From the NCBI RefSeq assembly GCF_029948125.1, contig NZ_JASAMB010000003.1, positions 372,001 through 436,000 on the forward strand: DNA of 64,000 nucleotides, in the 5' to 3' direction. Each line of letters opens with the position of its first letter. Within the stretch, counting starts at the first letter, position 1. Under the pieces are notes generated by a model. It made no database searches, was not told the origin of the DNA, and worked only from the letters and a program-made list of their open reading frames with translations. Shown piece by piece: positions 47,139-57,114 of the stretch. Origin of the DNA: Catellatospora sp. KI3 (GTDB lineage Bacteria > Actinomycetota > Actinomycetes > Mycobacteriales > Micromonosporaceae). The position numbers and the translations under genes are program-made.

Positions 47139-49130
47139 ATGTACTCGTCCCCGTACAGCCGTAGGGCGTTTCTCGCCGCGATGGGCGTCGGCGGCGCGGC
47201 CGCGGCCGGACTGCCGGCGGTCCTGCTCGCCGACGCCGCGCAAGCCGCGATCCCCGGACCGGCCTCCTACACCGCTACCTGGTCATCGGTGAACCAGCAC
47301 CCGGCCGCGGCCGAGTGGTTCCAGGACGCCAAGTTCGGCATCTACTACCACTGGGGCGTCTTCAGCGTCCCCGCCTACGCCAACGAGTGGTACCCGCGCA
47401 ACATGTACTACGACGGCTCGAACGAGAGCAACCACCACCGCAGCGTCTACGGCGACCCGGCCGCATGGCCGTACCACAACTTCATCAACGGTGCCAGCGA
47501 CCGGGCCGGCAACTTCGTCCAGTTCGCCCCGAAGCTCAAGTCGGCGGGCGGGAACTTCGACCCCGGCGAGTGGGCGCAGCTGTTCGCCGACGCCGGGGCC
47601 AGGTTCGCCGGACCCGTCGCCGAGCACCATGACGGCTTCTCCATGTGGAACAGCACCGTCAACGAATGGAACTCGGTGGCCAAGGGCCCCCGCCTCGACC
47701 TGCTGCGCCTGCACGCCGACGCGATCCGCGGCAAGGGCCTGAAGCTGCTGGTCGCGATGCACCACGCGTACAACTTCACGGGGTTCTACGACCGTGTCCC
47801 GCAGCAGTCGACCACGAGCTTGCGCAAGCTCTACGGCCAGCTCGACACCGCCACCCAGGAGCAGCTGTGGTACGACAAGCTGCGCGAGGTCGTCGACGGC
47901 TACCAGCCCGACATCCTGTGGCAGGACTTCAACCTGTCGCGCATCAGTGAGGCGCAGCGGCTCAAGTTCCTGTCGTACTACTACAACCGCGCTGTCGCCT
48001 GGGACAAGGAGGTCGTGGCCACCTACAAGGACGGGTTCAACACCAGCGGCGAGGTCTTCGACTACGAGCGCGGCGGTCCGGCGGGCATCCAGACGCCGTA
48101 CTGGCTCACCGACGACAGCATCTCCAGCTCGAGCTGGTGCTACACGGTCGGCATCGGCTACTACTCGCTCAACGCGATGCTGCACTCGCTGATCGACCGG
48201 GTGAGCAAGGGCGGCAGCATGCTGCTCAACATCGCGCCGATGGCGGACGGGACGATTCCCTCAGGGCAGCGCACCGTGCTGCTCGGCATCGGCGACTACC
48301 TGAAGCGATTCGGCGAGTCGATCTACTCGACCCGGGCCTGGGGCGCGTACGGGGAAGGCCCGACGCAGATGGGCGGCGGCTCGTTCGTCACCCCGCGCCC
48401 CGGCACCAGCACCGACATCCGGTTCACCCGCAACAAGGCCAACACCGTCCTCTATGCGACCGTCCTGGGCTGGCCCGGCGCCGCCCTCAACATCACCACC
48501 CTGGCCGCGGGGCGCATCAACCTCGGCACCCTGACCTCGGCGCAGCTGCTCGGCTCGACCGCAGGTTCGTACCTCAACCTGCCGACCCGCACCCAGGACG
48601 GCTCCGGCCTGCACGTCTCGATGCCGTCGTCCACCGCGCCGTTCAGCGCGCCCGCGTACGTCGTGAAGCTGACCTTCTCCGGCCAGATCCCGATCCTGGG
48701 CGGCGCCACCATCCCGACCGGGTGGGTCAGGCTGACGAACGTCACCAACGGCCTCGTCCTCGACGGCGGCGGCAGCGTGCCCTCCGGCTCGGTCGTCAAG
48801 GAGTGGACCTGGGACGGCAGCACCAACCTCCAGTGGCAGCTGGTCGATGCCGGCGGTGGGTACTACCGCATCCTCAACCGCACCAACGGCATGGTCGTGG
48901 ACAGCTGGGGCAGCACCGGCAACGGCGCCAACGCGCTGCAGGCGCCCTGGAACGGCGGCGTGAACCAGCAGTGGCGGCTCAACAGCATGGGCGGCGGGCG
49001 GTACCAGCTCATCAACCGCGGCACCGGAACGGCCCTAGACGGGCGGGGCAGCATGCCCTCCGGCACCACGGTCGGCCTCTGGACGCCCGACTCCAGCACG
49101 AACCTGCAATGGACCATCACCGCGATCTGA
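47139..49130 (+). CDS. secreted GH29 alpha-L-fucosidase-type enzyme with ricin-type C-terminus
   Basis: A 663-residue exported enzyme. The Tat signal (YSRRAFLAAMGVGGAAAAG) precedes a GH29 barrel: WFQDAKFGIYYHWGVFSVP, AEHHDGFSMWNS, GLKLLVAMHHAYN, and the likely nucleophile Asp in PDILWQDFNLSR. MLLNIAPMADGTIP and the following beta domain are typical. The last ~150 residues form a trefoil with GLVLDGGGSVPSGS and NLQWQL repeats. Releases alpha-L-fucose or a related sugar from plant polysaccharide; the adjacent fucU supports L-fucose. ATG 47139 has TGGAGGA 6 bases upstream. The nucleophile region deviates from the usual WFD, so substrate specificity is uncertain. Confidence 0.9.
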   Translation: MYSSPYSRRAFLAAMGVGGAAAAGLPAVLLADAAQAAIPGPASYTATWSSVNQHPAAAEWFQDAKFGIYYHWGVFSVPAYANEWYPRNMYYDGSNESNHHRSVYGDPAAWPYHNFINGASDRAGNFVQFAPKLKSAGGNFDPGEWAQLFADAGARFAGPVAEHHDGFSMWNSTVNEWNSVAKGPRLDLLRLHADAIRGKGLKLLVAMHHAYNFTGFYDRVPQQSTTSLRKLYGQLDTATQEQLWYDKLREVVDGYQPDILWQDFNLSRISEAQRLKFLSYYYNRAVAWDKEVVATYKDGFNTSGEVFDYERGGPAGIQTPYWLTDDSISSSSWCYTVGIGYYSLNAMLHSLIDRVSKGGSMLLNIAPMADGTIPSGQRTVLLGIGDYLKRFGESIYSTRAWGAYGEGPTQMGGGSFVTPRPGTSTDIRFTRNKANTVLYATVLGWPGAALNITTLAAGRINLGTLTSAQLLGSTAGSYLNLPTRTQDGSGLHVSMPSSTAPFSAPAYVVKLTFSGQIPILGGATIPTGWVRLTNVTNGLVLDGGGSVPSGSVVKEWTWDGSTNLQWQLVDAGGGYYRILNRTNGMVVDSWGSTGNGANALQAPWNGGVNQQWRLNSMGGGRYQLINRGTGTALDGRGSMPSGTTVGLWTPDSSTNLQWTITAI

Positions 49131-49590
49131 CCTCTGCCGCGGCGGACCACCACGGATGTTAACGATAACAATCGATACCCGACCCGGTCTGATCCATGAT
49201 TCGGAGCGAGGCGCCGGACTGCGGCGCCTCGCTCTCGCGCTGCTGGTGGCCTCGGTCCGGACCTGGTCGGCGCCGCAGGGGCGCCGCCGCGTGACGTCGC
49301 GCCTTGCACCTCGAAACCACGGAGCGTATGTTAACGATCACATTGTCCGTGGGATGAAGCTGCCACGCGTGCCCTGCTCGCGGTAGGCGGGCGTCGAAGG
49401 CCGCCCGAGGAGGTTGATCGGCATGTCGTCGTGCCCGAGCTGGGACGCCGGCGCGGGGCGGGCACCCACGGTCGCCATCCTATGGGGGCGAGCCCTCGGC
49501 GGCCGCCCTGGCAGTCCGACGCGGGGAAGGCGACTCGGCCCCGTGTCCCATGACCACCGACCTCCCGAGAACCCATGAGAGGGATCCGTA
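49131..49590. promoter_or_regulatory. GH29-fucU intergenic region with terminator and two operators
   Basis: A gap of 460 bp. It holds TGTTAACGATAACA (49157-49170), a 13-bp perfect hairpin GAGCGAGGCGCCG/CGGCGCCTCGCTC with a 5-nt loop (49204-49234) that should terminate GH29, and TGTTAACGATCACA (49329-49342). The second operator is 249 bp before fucU and probably controls it. I see no protein gene between. Confidence 0.7.
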
Positions 49591-50019
49591 ATGCTGCGCA
49601 CACGCCTCATCCATCCACCGCTGCTGGCCGCACTCGCCGGGGCGGGGCACGGGTCGCGGATCCTTCTTGCCGACTCCAACTACGCCCATGACGTCAACGT
49701 CAGGCCGGGGGCGACAGTCATTCATCTCAATATCCGCCCCGGCATGGTCACCGTCGACGAGATACTGTCGCTCATCATCGAATTCGTGCCCCTGGAATCG
49801 GTGTCCACAATGCGGCCCGACGACGGCTCGACTCCGCAGGTGTGGAGTCGCTACGCGGAACTGCTGGGACCGGATCTCGCCCTGAATCCCGTCGGTCGGC
49901 ACGACTTCTACGCTGCGGCCAGGTCGCCCGACCTGTCCGTCGCCGTGGCCACCGGCGATGAGCGCCTCTACGCCAACCTGCTGCTGACCGTCGGCTACAT
50001 CCCGCCGCGCGCGAACTGA
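49591..50019 (+). CDS. fucU: L-fucose mutarotase (RbsD/FucU family)
   Basis: A 142-residue RbsD/FucU-type enzyme that interconverts alpha and beta anomers of L-fucose and similar sugars, speeding their use. Motifs: AGAGHGSRILLADSNYA (the His near residue 20), YAAARSPDLSVAVATGDERLYANLLLTVGY at the C-terminus. Length is as in E. coli FucU (140). ATG 49591 follows GAGAGGG. Placed between a fucosidase and the ChvE transporter, all with shared operators; no fucK/fucI/fucA is in the window, so it may serve arabinose or another pyranose instead. Confidence 0.88.
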   Translation: MLRTRLIHPPLLAALAGAGHGSRILLADSNYAHDVNVRPGATVIHLNIRPGMVTVDEILSLIIEFVPLESVSTMRPDDGSTPQVWSRYAELLGPDLALNPVGRHDFYAAARSPDLSVAVATGDERLYANLLLTVGYIPPRAN

Positions 50020-50519
50020 CGCAAACGCGGTCGCCGTAGGGGTGTACGCATAGAAGGTAAAAGATGTTTCTCGGCAGCACCGGAAGCTGTTATCGGTAAC
50101 ATTAAGTTGCCGCCCCGCCGACCTTTTCGAGGCTCGCCCGAGTCGGCACCCGAGGGGGCATGGACAAGCATAACTGAATACATCTCCGCTCATGAATGTG
50201 AGCCGGGATGGGAACCATGGGCCGCTCGCCGTGCAATCGGCGGGCGGCCCTCGTCTTCTCCTGGTGGCTCGGGTGAGATGGGTGCGCCGCGAGATGTCGC
50301 CGTGCGTCCGGCGTGGAGTCGCCCGTCGACGCTCGGTGGGACCACTGTTGTAACCCAACCGTTACGGCTGTGCCATTGACCGTGCCAAGCACTCGATCGA
50401 CAGTATGTGAGCGTTAACAGTCGGCGGATCGGGTGGGGCGGTGTCTGCCGCTCGGAGTCGTCCGGCCGGCAACGAAGTGATCTTCCGGCCCGCGGGCCGT
50501 CCACGTCGTAGGGAGTGAG
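50020..50519 (+). promoter_or_regulatory. fucU-chvE intergenic region with operators, terminator and chvE promoter
   Basis: A gap of 500 bp. TGTTATCGGTAACA (50088-50101) is followed by a 13-bp hairpin with one mismatch (50219-50250) and a T-rich tail that should end transcription from fucU. TTGACC (50376-50381) is a -35 for chvE, and TGTGAGCGTTAACA (50406-50419) overlaps or follows its -10. A GTTGTAACCCAACCGTTACG repeat at 50347-50366 is also dyad-like. The first operator has no gene between it and the terminator and may act by looping to the second (318 bp apart). Confidence 0.6.
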
Positions 50520-51641
50520 ATGAAGATCGTGAAGTTGGCTGCCGCCACGGTCGGCCTGATCGTCGTCACCGGCCTGGCCGCCTGTGGCTCGAGCACCAAG
50601 ACCGTCGACCAGGAGCCAGGCGGCACCGGCGCCGCGCTCGTGGGTGTGACGATGCCGACGAGGTCGTCCGAGCGGTGGATCCACGACGGCGACAACCTCA
50701 AGAGCCAGCTCGAAGCGCTCGGTTACAAGGTCGACCTGCAGTACGCGGAGAACGACATCCCGACCCAGGTCAACCAGATCGAGAACCAGATCACCAAGGG
50801 CGCCAAGCTGCTGATCATCGCGTCGATCGACGGCACGGCCATCACCAACCAGCTGCAGGAGGCGGCCGACAAGCACATCCCGGTCATCGCCTACGACCGC
50901 CTCATCCGCAAGTCGCCCAACGTCGACTACTACGCCACCTTCGACAACTACAAGGTCGGCGTGCAGCAGGCCACCTCGCTGCTGGTCGGACTGGGCCTGA
51001 AGAAGCAGGACGGCTCGGACGGGACCGCCAAGGGGCCGTTCAACATCGAGCTGTTCGCCGGCTCGCCGGACGACAACAACGCGACGTTCTTCTTCAACGG
51101 CGCCATGGACACCCTCAAGCCGTTCATCGACAAGGGCACCCTGGTGGTCAAGAGCGGCGAGACGGCCTTCAACACCGTGGCGATCCTGCGCTGGAACCCC
51201 GAGACCGCGCAGAAGCGGATGGAGGACCTGCTCACCAAGACGTACGCCAAGGGAGCCAAGGTCCAGGGTGTGCTGTCGCCCTACGACGGCCTGTCCATCG
51301 GCATCCTGTCGGCGCTGAAGAGCAGTGGCTACGGCACCGCCGGCCAGCCGTACCCGGTCGTCACCGGCCAGGACGCCGAGGTCGCCTCGGTGAAGTCGAT
51401 CATCGCCGGTGAGCAGTACGCGACGATCTACAAGGACACGCGCGAGCTGGCCAAGGTCACCGTGAAGATGGCCGACGCGGTGCTCAAGGGCGGCAAGCCC
51501 GAGGTCAACAACACCAAGGACTACGACAACGGCGTCAAGGTCGTTCCGTCGTACCTGCTCGAGCCGGTGATCGTCTACAAGGACAACTACAAGGCGGCTC
51601 TGATCGACACGGGCTACTACACCGAGGACAAGCTGAAGTAG
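50520..51641 (+). CDS. chvE: multiple-sugar-binding lipoprotein of an ABC importer
   Basis: A 373-residue substrate-binding protein. The N-terminus has a lipobox ([11 protein letters not shown]) that anchors it to the membrane. The mature part is a periplasmic-binding-protein family 1 fold: [64 protein letters not shown]. This is the ChvE/GguAB-type binding protein for L-arabinose, galactose and related sugars. GTAGGGAGTGAG precedes ATG 50520. The operator overlapping its promoter places it under the arabinose regulator. It is followed by a hairpin, then the ATPase. Confidence 0.92.
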   Translation: MKIVKLAAATVGLIVVTGLAACGSSTKTVDQEPGGTGAALVGVTMPTRSSERWIHDGDNLKSQLEALGYKVDLQYAENDIPTQVNQIENQITKGAKLLIIASIDGTAITNQLQEAADKHIPVIAYDRLIRKSPNVDYYATFDNYKVGVQQATSLLVGLGLKKQDGSDGTAKGPFNIELFAGSPDDNNATFFFNGAMDTLKPFIDKGTLVVKSGETAFNTVAILRWNPETAQKRMEDLLTKTYAKGAKVQGVLSPYDGLSIGILSALKSSGYGTAGQPYPVVTGQDAEVASVKSIIAGEQYATIYKDTRELAKVTVKMADAVLKGGKPEVNNTKDYDNGVKVVPSYLLEPVIVYKDNYKAALIDTGYYTEDKLK

Positions 51642-51647
51642 CCGCCC

Positions 51648-51677
51648 GCGCCCGGCCGGTCCCGACCGGCCGGGCGC
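51648..51677 (+). terminator. hairpin between chvE and mmsA
   Basis: GCGCCCGGCCGGT and ACCGGCCGGGCGC pair perfectly (13 bp) around a 4-nt loop CCCG. Such elements after binding-protein genes usually stabilise the upstream message and reduce read-through into the ATPase. Confidence 0.7.
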
Positions 51678-51697
51678 CCGTACCGAGGAGAACTGCC

Positions 51698-53230
51698 TTG
51701 ACCGACGTGGTCCTGCAGATGCGCGAGATCACCAAGACGTTCCCGGGCGTCACCGCCCTCAAGGATGTCAACCTCACGGTACGCCGGGGCGAGATCCACG
51801 CGATCTGCGGCGAGAACGGCGCCGGCAAGTCGACTCTGATGAAGGTGCTGTCCGGGGTCTACCCGCACGGCTCCTACACCGGGGAGATCAGCTTCGACGG
51901 GCAGCCGTGCCGGTTCTCCGGCATCCGCGACAGCGAGCACCTCGGCATCGTGATCATCCACCAGGAACTCGCGCTGTGCCCGAACCTGTCGATCGCCGAG
52001 AACATCTTCCTGGGCAACGAACGCGCCTCGGCGGGCGTCGTCGACTGGAACCGCACCCACGCCGAGGCGGCCCGGCTGCTGGAGCGGGTGGGGCTGCGGG
52101 AGAACCCGGCCACCCTCGCGATGGACCTGGGCGTGGGCAAGCAGCAACTGGTCGAGATCGCCAAGGCGCTGTCCAAGCGGGTGCGGCTGCTCATCCTCGA
52201 CGAGCCGACCGCCGCGCTCAACGACGAGGACTCCGCTCACCTGCTCGACCTGCTTCGCGGGCTGCGCGAGCAGGGCATCACCTGCGTCATCATCTCGCAC
52301 AAGCTGAACGAGATCGAAGCGATCGCCGACGCCACCACGATCCTGCGCGACGGCCGCACCATCGAGACCCTCGACATGAAGAACGACCACGTCACCGAGG
52401 ACCGCATCATCTCCGGCATGGTCGGCCGCGACCTGGAGCACCGCTTCCCCGACCACGAGCCGCACATCGGCGAGGAGGTGCTGCGGATCGAGGACTGGAC
52501 CGTGCACAGCCCGACCCAGCACGGCCGCATCGTGGTCAGCGGTGCCAACCTCAGCCTGCGCCGGGGCGAGATCGTGGGGCTGGCCGGCCTGATGGGCGCG
52601 GGGCGCACGGAACTGGCGATGAGCGTGTTCGGTCGCAGCTACGGCATCGGCATCTCCGGCCGGGTCTACAAGGACGGCCGCGAGGTGCATCTCAAGACGG
52701 TCCGTGACGCCATCCGCCACGGCATCGCGTACGCCACCGAGGACCGCAAGCGCTACGGCCTGAACCTGATCGAGGACATCAAGCGCAACGTGTCGGCGGC
52801 CGCCCTCGGCAAGCTGGCCAGCGGCGGCTGGGTGCACGACAACGAGGAGTACCGGGTCGCCGACGGTTACCGGGCGAGCATGAACATCAAGGCGCCCAGC
52901 GTCTCGGCGGTCACGGGCAAGCTGAGCGGCGGCAACCAGCAGAAGGTCGTGCTGTCGAAGTGGCTGTTCACCGACGCCGACGTGCTCATCCTGGACGAAC
53001 CGACCCGCGGCATCGACGTGGGCGCCAAGTACGAGATCTATTCGATCATCAACCAGATGGCCGACCAGGGCAAGGCCGTCCTGGTCATCTCCTCCGAGCT
53101 GCCCGAGCTGCTGGGAATCTGCGACCGCGTGTACGCGATGTCGGCGGGCCGCATCACGGGGCAGCTCACCCGCGCCGAGGCGACCCCCGAGCGCCTCATG
53201 CAGTACATGACCAAGGTGAAGGAGCAGTAG
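51698..53230 (+). CDS. mmsA: multiple-sugar ABC importer ATP-binding protein
   Basis: A 510-residue tandem ATPase. First domain: [40 protein letters not shown]. Second: [15 protein letters not shown] and [13 protein letters not shown]. This is the MmsA/GguA type used with ChvE and MmsB for arabinose and similar sugars. TTG start at 51698 has GAGGAGA before it. It lies 21 bp after the hairpin and 5 bp before mmsB, so expression is coupled. Confidence 0.95.
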   Translation: MTDVVLQMREITKTFPGVTALKDVNLTVRRGEIHAICGENGAGKSTLMKVLSGVYPHGSYTGEISFDGQPCRFSGIRDSEHLGIVIIHQELALCPNLSIAENIFLGNERASAGVVDWNRTHAEAARLLERVGLRENPATLAMDLGVGKQQLVEIAKALSKRVRLLILDEPTAALNDEDSAHLLDLLRGLREQGITCVIISHKLNEIEAIADATTILRDGRTIETLDMKNDHVTEDRIISGMVGRDLEHRFPDHEPHIGEEVLRIEDWTVHSPTQHGRIVVSGANLSLRRGEIVGLAGLMGAGRTELAMSVFGRSYGIGISGRVYKDGREVHLKTVRDAIRHGIAYATEDRKRYGLNLIEDIKRNVSAAALGKLASGGWVHDNEEYRVADGYRASMNIKAPSVSAVTGKLSGGNQQKVVLSKWLFTDADVLILDEPTRGIDVGAKYEIYSIINQMADQGKAVLVISSELPELLGICDRVYAMSAGRITGQLTRAEATPERLMQYMTKVKEQ

Positions 53231-53234
53231 AGCG

Positions 53235-54500
53235 ATGACCGGTGTCGGACCCTACGCCGCCGCGGCGACCGCGGCCGCCGATCGGAGCGCCGAGCCCGCG
53301 GCGGCCACACGCCAAGGCGGCCGCCTGTTCTCCGCCAACCTGCGCCAGAACGGCATCTACATCGCGTTCGCGCTGATCATCGTGCTGTTCTCCATCCTCA
53401 CCGGCGGAGACCTGCTCGCACCGCAGAACGTCTCCAACCTGGTGGTGCAGAACTCCTACATCCTGATCCTCGCCATCGGCATGATCCTGATCATCATCGC
53501 CGGGCACATCGACCTGTCCGCCGGCTCGGTCGTCGCCGTCACCGGCGCCGTCTCCGCCGTCCTCATGGTGAACAACGACGTGCCGTGGCCGCTGGCCATC
53601 CTCATCACACTGGTCTGCGGCGGGCTCATCGGAGCGTGGCAGGGCTACTGGATCGCCTACTTCGGCATCCCCGCGTTCATCGTCACCCTCGCGGGCATGC
53701 TGATCTTCCGGGCGCTGACGCTGGCCGTGCTGGGCAACCAGGGCATCGGGCCGTTCCCGGTCGAGGTGAGCCGGATCGCCAACGGCTTCATGCCCACGTA
53801 CCTGGGCAACATCGGCCTCGGGCCGCTGGACGGGGCCGACCTGTTCACCCTGCTGATCGGGCTGCTGTTCGTGGCCGGGATCGTGGTCACGCAGTGGCGC
53901 ACCCGGGCCGGCCGGGCGCGCTACGGCCAGGTCGTCGAACCGGTCGGGCTGTTCGCCGCCAAGCTCATCGTGGCCGGGGTCGTCGTCATGACGGTGATCG
54001 TGCAGCTGGCCCGGTTCAAGAACCTGCCGTGGGTGCTGGTCCTGCTGGCCGCGCTGGTGCTGGCGTACTCGCTGCTGACCGACCGCGTCGTGTTCGGCCG
54101 CCACATCTACGCCATCGGCGGCAACCTCAACGCCGCGAACCTGTCCGGCATCAAGGTCAAATCTGTCACGTTCTGGCTGTTCGTGAACATGGGGGTGCTC
54201 GCCGCGATCGCCGGCATGGTGTTCGCCGGGCGGCTCAACCAGGCCGGACCGACCGCCGGCACGGGGTTCGAACTCGACGCCATCGCCGCCGCGTTCATCG
54301 GCGGTGCCGCGGTGCAGGGCGGCGTCGGCCGGGTGACCGGCGCGATCACCGGCGGCCTGCTCATGGGCGTCATCAACAACGGCATGTCGCTCATCGGCGC
54401 GCCCACCGAGCAGGTGATGCTGTTCAAGGGCCTCGTCCTGCTGGCCGCCGTCGCGTTCGACGTCTACACCAAGCGTCGTGCCGGAGCCGCCGCCGGCTGA
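53235..54500 (+). CDS. mmsB: multiple-sugar ABC importer permease
   Basis: A 421-residue permease with about ten membrane helices: GIYIAFALIIVLFSILTGGDLL, ILILAIGMILIIIAGHIDLSAGSVVAVTG (with the IDLS motif typical of sugar ABC permeases), and LVLLAALVLAYSLL. The C-terminal FKGLVLLAAVAFDVYTKRRAG is complete. ATG 53235 follows mmsA by 5 bp. It forms the pore of the ChvE-MmsA importer. The region after its stop contains the binding-protein remnant. Confidence 0.94.
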   Translation: MTGVGPYAAAATAAADRSAEPAAATRQGGRLFSANLRQNGIYIAFALIIVLFSILTGGDLLAPQNVSNLVVQNSYILILAIGMILIIIAGHIDLSAGSVVAVTGAVSAVLMVNNDVPWPLAILITLVCGGLIGAWQGYWIAYFGIPAFIVTLAGMLIFRALTLAVLGNQGIGPFPVEVSRIANGFMPTYLGNIGLGPLDGADLFTLLIGLLFVAGIVVTQWRTRAGRARYGQVVEPVGLFAAKLIVAGVVVMTVIVQLARFKNLPWVLVLLAALVLAYSLLTDRVVFGRHIYAIGGNLNAANLSGIKVKSVTFWLFVNMGVLAAIAGMVFAGRLNQAGPTAGTGFELDAIAAAFIGGAAVQGGVGRVTGAITGGLLMGVINNGMSLIGAPTEQVMLFKGLVLLAAVAFDVYTKRRAGAAAG

Positions 54501-54527
54501 CCTGGCAGGGCGGCAGGCGGCACCGGC

Positions 54528-55058
54528 GAGCGTGGGCTGCTGGGCGAGTACGCCGACCACAACGGTCCGGTGCGCATCGTCGAGCTGCAGGGTTCGGTGG
54601 GCTCGGCACCGGCTAACGATCGGCGCAGCGGATTCGCGGAGGTCATCGCCGCCCGACCCGCGTTCACCGTCATCGCGTCGCAGTCGGGCAACTTCACGCG
54701 CTCCGGTGGCAAGCAGGTCATGGAGGCGCTGCTCAAGGCCCACGACGACATCGACGTGGTATACGCGCACAACGACGACATGGGCCTGGGCGCCATCCAG
54801 GCGATCGAGGAAGTCGGCCTCGTCCCGGGCAAGGACGTCAAGGTCGTCACGGTCGACGCCATCCGGGACGGCATGCGGGCGCTGGCGGCCGGGAAGATCA
54901 ACTTCATCGTGGAGTGCAGCCCGCTGCTCGGTCCGCAACTCGTCGACATCGTCGAGCGGGTCTTCGCCGGCAGGAGCGTTCCGCAGCGGGTGGTGACCGA
55001 GGAGACCACGTTCACCCGGGACCAGGCCGAGGCGGTTCTGCCGCAGCGGGAGTACTGA
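54528..55058 (+). pseudogene. C-terminal remnant of a ytfQ-like sugar-binding protein gene
   Basis: From about 54528 the frame reads ERGLLGEYADHNGPVRIVELQG and continues to residue ...LPQREY. It is roughly two-thirds identical to residues ~145-333 of the full-length ytfQ-like protein at 57927 (for example AHNDDMGLGA, CSPLLGPQLVD, both intact). The first ~150 residues, including the signal and lipobox, are missing, and no start with a ribosome site precedes it; mmsB ends 28 bp before. It therefore cannot work as an importer. Its conservation of frame suggests a recent loss, perhaps by recombination between the two binding-protein genes. Confidence 0.8.
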
Positions 55059-55461
55059 GCCGAAGTTCGGCTTCCGGCTGGGCCGACCGTGGCGTTCGCG
55101 CGAGTCCACGGCCGGTGCCAGGCCGGACGTCCGTTGGAGCGGGCGGGGGTGCCGCTCTCACCGCATGAAGGTGCACCCCCGCCCGCCGTCGAGTGCCCTC
55201 GCCGATCGGGCCCACGGCGACGGTCTGGCGCCATCCGGTGGGAGCCGAGTGCGTCGGGCGACTTAGTGTTAACGCACACATGGTGTGCCGTCAAGGCATT
55301 GCGTTACAGGCGTTGCACATAGGACGCACGGACGAAAGCTTTCGCACGTTTTCGGACCGAATCCCATTGCTGACCGTTACACAGACGTTGCCAACCCATA
55401 TCTTGACGAGTAGTCGTGTGAGCGCTAACACTGTTGGGCAGCACAAGAGCTGGAGGATGAG
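55059..55461 (+). promoter_or_regulatory. araB control region with terminator, two operators and promoter
   Basis: A gap of 403 bp. A 13-bp hairpin (CGGGCGGGGGTGC at 55140-55152 with GCACCCCCGCCCG at 55173-55185) ends the mms unit. TGTTAACGCACACA lies at 55267-55280. The araB promoter has -35 TTGACG (55403-55408), a 17-bp spacer and -10 TAACAC (55426-55431). The operator TGTGAGCGCTAACA (55417-55430) overlaps the spacer and -10, a layout that predicts repression. GGAGG precedes ATG 55462. Confidence 0.8.
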
Positions 55462-57114
55462 ATGAGCGTTGCCGCAGATTCGCACGCCCGGTACGTCGTG
55501 GGCGTCGACTACGGCACCCTGTCGGGCCGGGCACTGGTGGTGCGCGTGTCCGACGGCGCCGAGGTCGGCACGGCGGTGCACCCGTACCGCCACGCCGTGA
55601 TGGACACGGTGCTGGCCGCTGACGGCAAGGCGCTGCCGCCCGACTGGGCGCTGCAGGACCCCGACGACTACCGCGACGTCCTGCGCCACGCGGTGCCGGC
55701 CGCGGTCGCCGCCGCCGGGATCGACCCGGCGCAGGTCGTCGGCATCGCGACCGACTTCACGGCGTGCACGGTGCTGCCGACGCTGGCCGACGGCACGCCG
55801 CTGTGCGAGCTGGACGAGCTGCGCACCCGCCCGCACGCGTACGTCAAGCTGTGGAAGCACCACGCCGCCCAGTCGCACGCCGACCGGATCAACGCCACCG
55901 CCGCGCAGCGCGGCGAGCCCTGGCTGGCCCGCTACGGCGGGAAGATCTCCTCGGAGTGGCAGTTCGCCAAGGGCCTGCAGCTGCTGGAGGAGGACCCGGA
56001 GGTCTACCACCGGGCCGACCGCTGGATCGAGGCGGCCGACTGGATCGTCTGGCAGCTGTGCGGCGCCGAGACCCGCAACGTCTGCACCGCCGGCTACAAG
56101 GGCATCCGCCAGGACGGGCAGTACCCGTCGGCCGACTACCTGGCCGCGCTCAACCCCGACTTCACGGGCTTCACCGAGAAGATCGACGGGCCGCTGCGGG
56201 AACTCGGCGCGCGGGCCGGGTCGCTGACCGCGCAGGCCGCCGCCTGGACCGGGCTGCCCGAGGGCATCGCGGTCGCGGTCGGCAACGTCGACGCGCACGT
56301 CACCGCGGCCGCCGCGCAGGCCATCGAGCCGGGCCGCCTGGTCGCCATCATGGGCACCTCCACCTGCCACGTCGTCAACGGCGAGAAGCTGGCCGAGGTG
56401 CCGGGCATGTGCGGCGTCGTCGAGGGCGGCATCAGCGCCGGCGCGTGGGGGTACGAGGCGGGCCAGTCCGGTGTCGGCGACATCTTCGGCTGGTTCGTCG
56501 ACCACGCCGCCCCGGCCGGGTACGACTCGCACGAGGTGCTGTCCGAGCTGGCCGCCGCGCAGCCCGTCGGGGCCCACGGCCTGGTGGCCCTGGACTGGCT
56601 GAACGGCAACCGCTCGCTGCTGGTCAACCACGAGCTGTCCGGCCTGATCGTCGGCCTGACCCTGGCCACCCGCCCGCACGAGATCTACCGCGCGCTGCTG
56701 GAGTCGACCGCGTACGGCACCCGCATGATCATGGAGGCGTTCGCGGAGGCGGGCGTGCCCGTGACCGAGTTGGTGATCGCGGGCGGCCTGGCCGCCAACA
56801 CGCTGCTGATGCAGATCTACGCCGACGTGACCGACCGGCCGCTGAGCCTGATCGGCTCGGCGCAGGGCCCGGCGCTGGGCTCGGCGATCCACGCTGCGGT
56901 CGCCGCGGGCGACTACCCGGACGTGGCGACCGCCTCGGCGGCGATGGGCCGGGTCGAGCGCGCGGTCTTCCTGCCCGACCCCGAGCGCGCCCGCGCCTAC
57001 GACGCGCTGTACGCCGAGTACCGCGCGCTGCACGACCACTTCGGCCGGGGCGGCGACGACATGATGCTGCGCCTGCGCGCCATCCGCAACGCGGCCCGGG
57101 GGGAGCAGGCATGA
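55462..57114 (+). CDS. araB: L-ribulokinase
   Basis: A 550-residue FGGY-family sugar kinase that phosphorylates L-ribulose. VVGVDYGTLSGRALVVR is the N-terminal phosphate-binding block; TDFTACTVLP, KLWKHHAAQ, MGTSTCHVVN and IAGGLAANTLLMQIYADV are typical AraB motifs. Length matches E. coli AraB (566). The ATG has a GGAGG six bases upstream; its stop overlaps araD. First gene of the araB-araD-ytfQRT-yjfF-araA unit, controlled by the overlapping operator. Confidence 0.96.
   Translation: MSVAADSHARYVVGVDYGTLSGRALVVRVSDGAEVGTAVHPYRHAVMDTVLAADGKALPPDWALQDPDDYRDVLRHAVPAAVAAAGIDPAQVVGIATDFTACTVLPTLADGTPLCELDELRTRPHAYVKLWKHHAAQSHADRINATAAQRGEPWLARYGGKISSEWQFAKGLQLLEEDPEVYHRADRWIEAADWIVWQLCGAETRNVCTAGYKGIRQDGQYPSADYLAALNPDFTGFTEKIDGPLRELGARAGSLTAQAAAWTGLPEGIAVAVGNVDAHVTAAAAQAIEPGRLVAIMGTSTCHVVNGEKLAEVPGMCGVVEGGISAGAWGYEAGQSGVGDIFGWFVDHAAPAGYDSHEVLSELAAAQPVGAHGLVALDWLNGNRSLLVNHELSGLIVGLTLATRPHEIYRALLESTAYGTRMIMEAFAEAGVPVTELVIAGGLAANTLLMQIYADVTDRPLSLIGSAQGPALGSAIHAAVAAGDYPDVATASAAMGRVERAVFLPDPERARAYDALYAEYRALHDHFGRGGDDMMLRLRAIRNAARGEQA

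Noticed and set aside
54570..55058. A complete small sugar-binding protein
   Set aside because: It lacks signal, N-domain and ribosome site, and aligns only to the C-terminal half of the full-length paralogue.
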